Notes under the pieces: model-generated
What the model was told of the DNA's origin: nothing
Databases searched by the model: none
What the model saw: only the letters and a program-made list of their open reading frames with translations
Shown: piece by piece, positions 39,726 to 40,415 of the stretch
Layout: each line of letters starts with the position of its first letter
Numbering within the stretch: the first letter of the stretch is position 1
DNA from: an uncultured Anaerolineae bacterium
GTDB lineage: Bacteria; Chloroflexota; Anaerolineae; Aggregatilineales; Phototrophicaceae
Direction of reading: 5' to 3'
Assembly: GCA_937922795.1 (NCBI GenBank)
Contig: CALAJK010000031.1
Location: 1 to 40,415 of the forward strand
DNA length: 40,415 nt
Translations under genes and position numbers: made by a program

Positions 39726-39754
39726 ATTGTAGCCCCTTCGTATGCGGATGTCAA
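39726..39754 (-). promoter_or_regulatory. Promoter of tRNA-Ala
   Basis: On the minus strand a consensus TTGACA (39754-39749), exactly 17 bases, and TACAAT (39731-39726). It is the best promoter match in the window. Transcription would begin about eight bases before the tRNA. Confidence 0.8.
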
Positions 39755-39909
39755 TACGGAAAGCATACAGCCATTTTTTGTTTTTGGGTATAGGCTGGAA
39801 CACAATTCTAACATAACCTTCAGTCCACCTTCATCCGCGGCTGAGCGCCGAAGGTAGAATGGCCGTGTGCCCACCCGACCGCCTGTTCTGTCTGGAGGAG
39901 ATAACGCCG

Positions 39910-40302
39910 ATGACTGCCGATCCTACTCATTATTTGACGCCGGCTGAGATCTATGCCCTGGCGGCGCAGGCGCTGGGCCGCGATCCCGATGTGCGCGACC
40001 GCCACCTGCTGCGCGCCGCCGCCGCCCGCCCGGCGCTGCGCGCCTTCGGCGTGGACGCCTACCCGAAACTGCTGGACAAAGCCGCCGCCCTGCTGCACTC
40101 GCTGGCGGCGCACCATCTGTTCTTCGACGGCAACAAGCGCGCCGCCGCCCGCGTGGTCGTCGCCTTCCTGGAGCGCAACGGCCTGCGCCCCACCTGGAGC
40201 GCCGCCGAGGGCTACGACTACATCCTGGAGATCGCCCAGAACCGGCACGATGTCCCGGCCATTGCCGCCTGGCTGGCGGCGCACACGACGCCTCTCGAAT
40301 GA
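39910..40302 (+). CDS. Fic/Doc-family protein, death-on-curing type
   Basis: A 130-residue Doc-like protein. The active-site motif HLFFDGNKR starts at H69 (H-x-F-x-D-G-N-K-R), with D73, N75 and R77 in place. Before it are the helices of a Doc fold (VRDRHLLRAAAARPALRAFG). Doc from phage P1 phosphorylates EF-Tu and stops translation; other family members attach AMP. The ATG at 39910 has GGAGGAG nine bases upstream; an in-frame start at 39859 is disfavoured. No Phd-type antitoxin gene lies upstream. The spacer is AT-rich, with TAGAAT (39855-39860) as a possible -10 box. Confidence 0.85.
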   Translation: MTADPTHYLTPAEIYALAAQALGRDPDVRDRHLLRAAAARPALRAFGVDAYPKLLDKAAALLHSLAAHHLFFDGNKRAAARVVVAFLERNGLRPTWSAAEGYDYILEIAQNRHDVPAIAAWLAAHTTPLE

Positions 40303-40305
40303 CGT

Positions 40306-40415
40306 ATGCGCTATCTGACAGTTGACGAACTGATCTACATCAACGAGCAGATCCCCAACAGCAGCCGCATCCACCGCATCCTGAAGGGCAAACAGCGCGT
40401 ACGTGATATGGGGCT
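40306..40415 (+). CDS. Second Doc-like protein, N-terminal part only
   Basis: ATG 40306 opens a frame that runs off the window. The N-terminus MRYLTVDELIYINEQI, then ILKGKQRVRDMG, matches the usual start of Doc proteins (M-R-Y-L-T-x-E-E-L, followed by V-R-D). It begins three bases after the stop of the first Doc-like gene, so the two are almost certainly translated together. Its catalytic motif lies beyond the edge. Confidence 0.65.
   Translation, partial: MRYLTVDELIYINEQIPNSSRIHRILKGKQRVRDMG

Noticed and set aside
39820-40374. A 184-codon minus-strand frame over the Doc-like genes
   Set aside because: The plus strand has a ribosome binding site and the Fic/Doc active-site motif; the minus product is an Arg/Gln-rich shadow.
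1-40415. CRISPR array, integrase with attachment sites, or defence island
   Set aside because: No regularly spaced repeats, cas genes, integrase or restriction genes were seen anywhere in the window.

Overview
This is a GC-rich bacterial chromosome segment from what looks like a member of the Chloroflexota, probably Anaerolineae-like. That assignment is an inference from gene content: a TrmB with a long C-terminal extension, GAF-domain histidine kinases without response regulators, LiaF/toastrack-type membrane proteins, DUF3352-type and other secreted proteins, and an IS200/IS605-type right end. No rRNA gene or other decisive marker is present. Most of the window is ordinary core chromosome. 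Well-formed sigma70-like promoters, often with the -10 sequence TATACT or TACAAT, precede many transcription units.

Layout. 1-140: right end of an IS200/IS605-type element running in from the left. 440-2427: DUF368 lipid-carrier flippase and trmB. 2512-5820: small hypothetical, ccmC and a CLC chloride transporter. 5990-8150: rho and efp with their promoters. 8222-9624: fructosamine-kinase family protein and a zinc-ribbon/HEAT protein on the minus strand. 9858-12382: a PyrK-like/PyrD-like pair with altered active sites, then a tandem-FHA protein. 12548-17665: small Cys-rich secreted protein, Tat-exported PhoX-family phosphatase, coaBC, and a secreted protein. 17806-21866: membrane proteins, an orphan T4 gp19-like tail-tube protein and a GIY-YIG protein. 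22162-23996: DrrA/DrrB-type ABC exporter. 24070-26727: endonuclease IV-like protein, M50 peptidase and endonuclease III. 26737-31267: GAF histidine kinase, PIG-L deacetylase, histidine kinase, and a kinase-like protein lacking the phospho-acceptor His. 31396-33645: greA, with an intrinsic terminator in its leader, and lysS. 33709-34902: small ORFs and a decayed MFS exporter. 34962-37257: three-gene LiaI/LiaF/toastrack operon. 37371-39711: DUF3352-type secreted protein, a small basic protein and tRNA-Ala(GGC). 39910-end: two consecutive Fic/Doc-family genes.

How they fit together. Transcription and translation genes (rho, greA, efp, lysS, trmB, tRNA-Ala) are spread between envelope and signalling genes. 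Three base-excision/nuclease-type genes (GIY-YIG, Nfo-like, nth) lie within about 5.5 kb. The run nth-kinase-PIG-L-kinase-pseudokinase is tightly packed and probably one transcript.

Most worth following up: the PyrK/PyrD-like pair whose dihydroorotate-site residues are replaced; the kinase/pseudokinase pair with His changed to Asp; the greA leader attenuator, which parallels the E. coli GraL arrangement; the orphan tail-tube protein preceded by a structured intergenic region; the membrane-bound/soluble toastrack pair; and the tandem Doc genes with no recognisable antitoxin in view.
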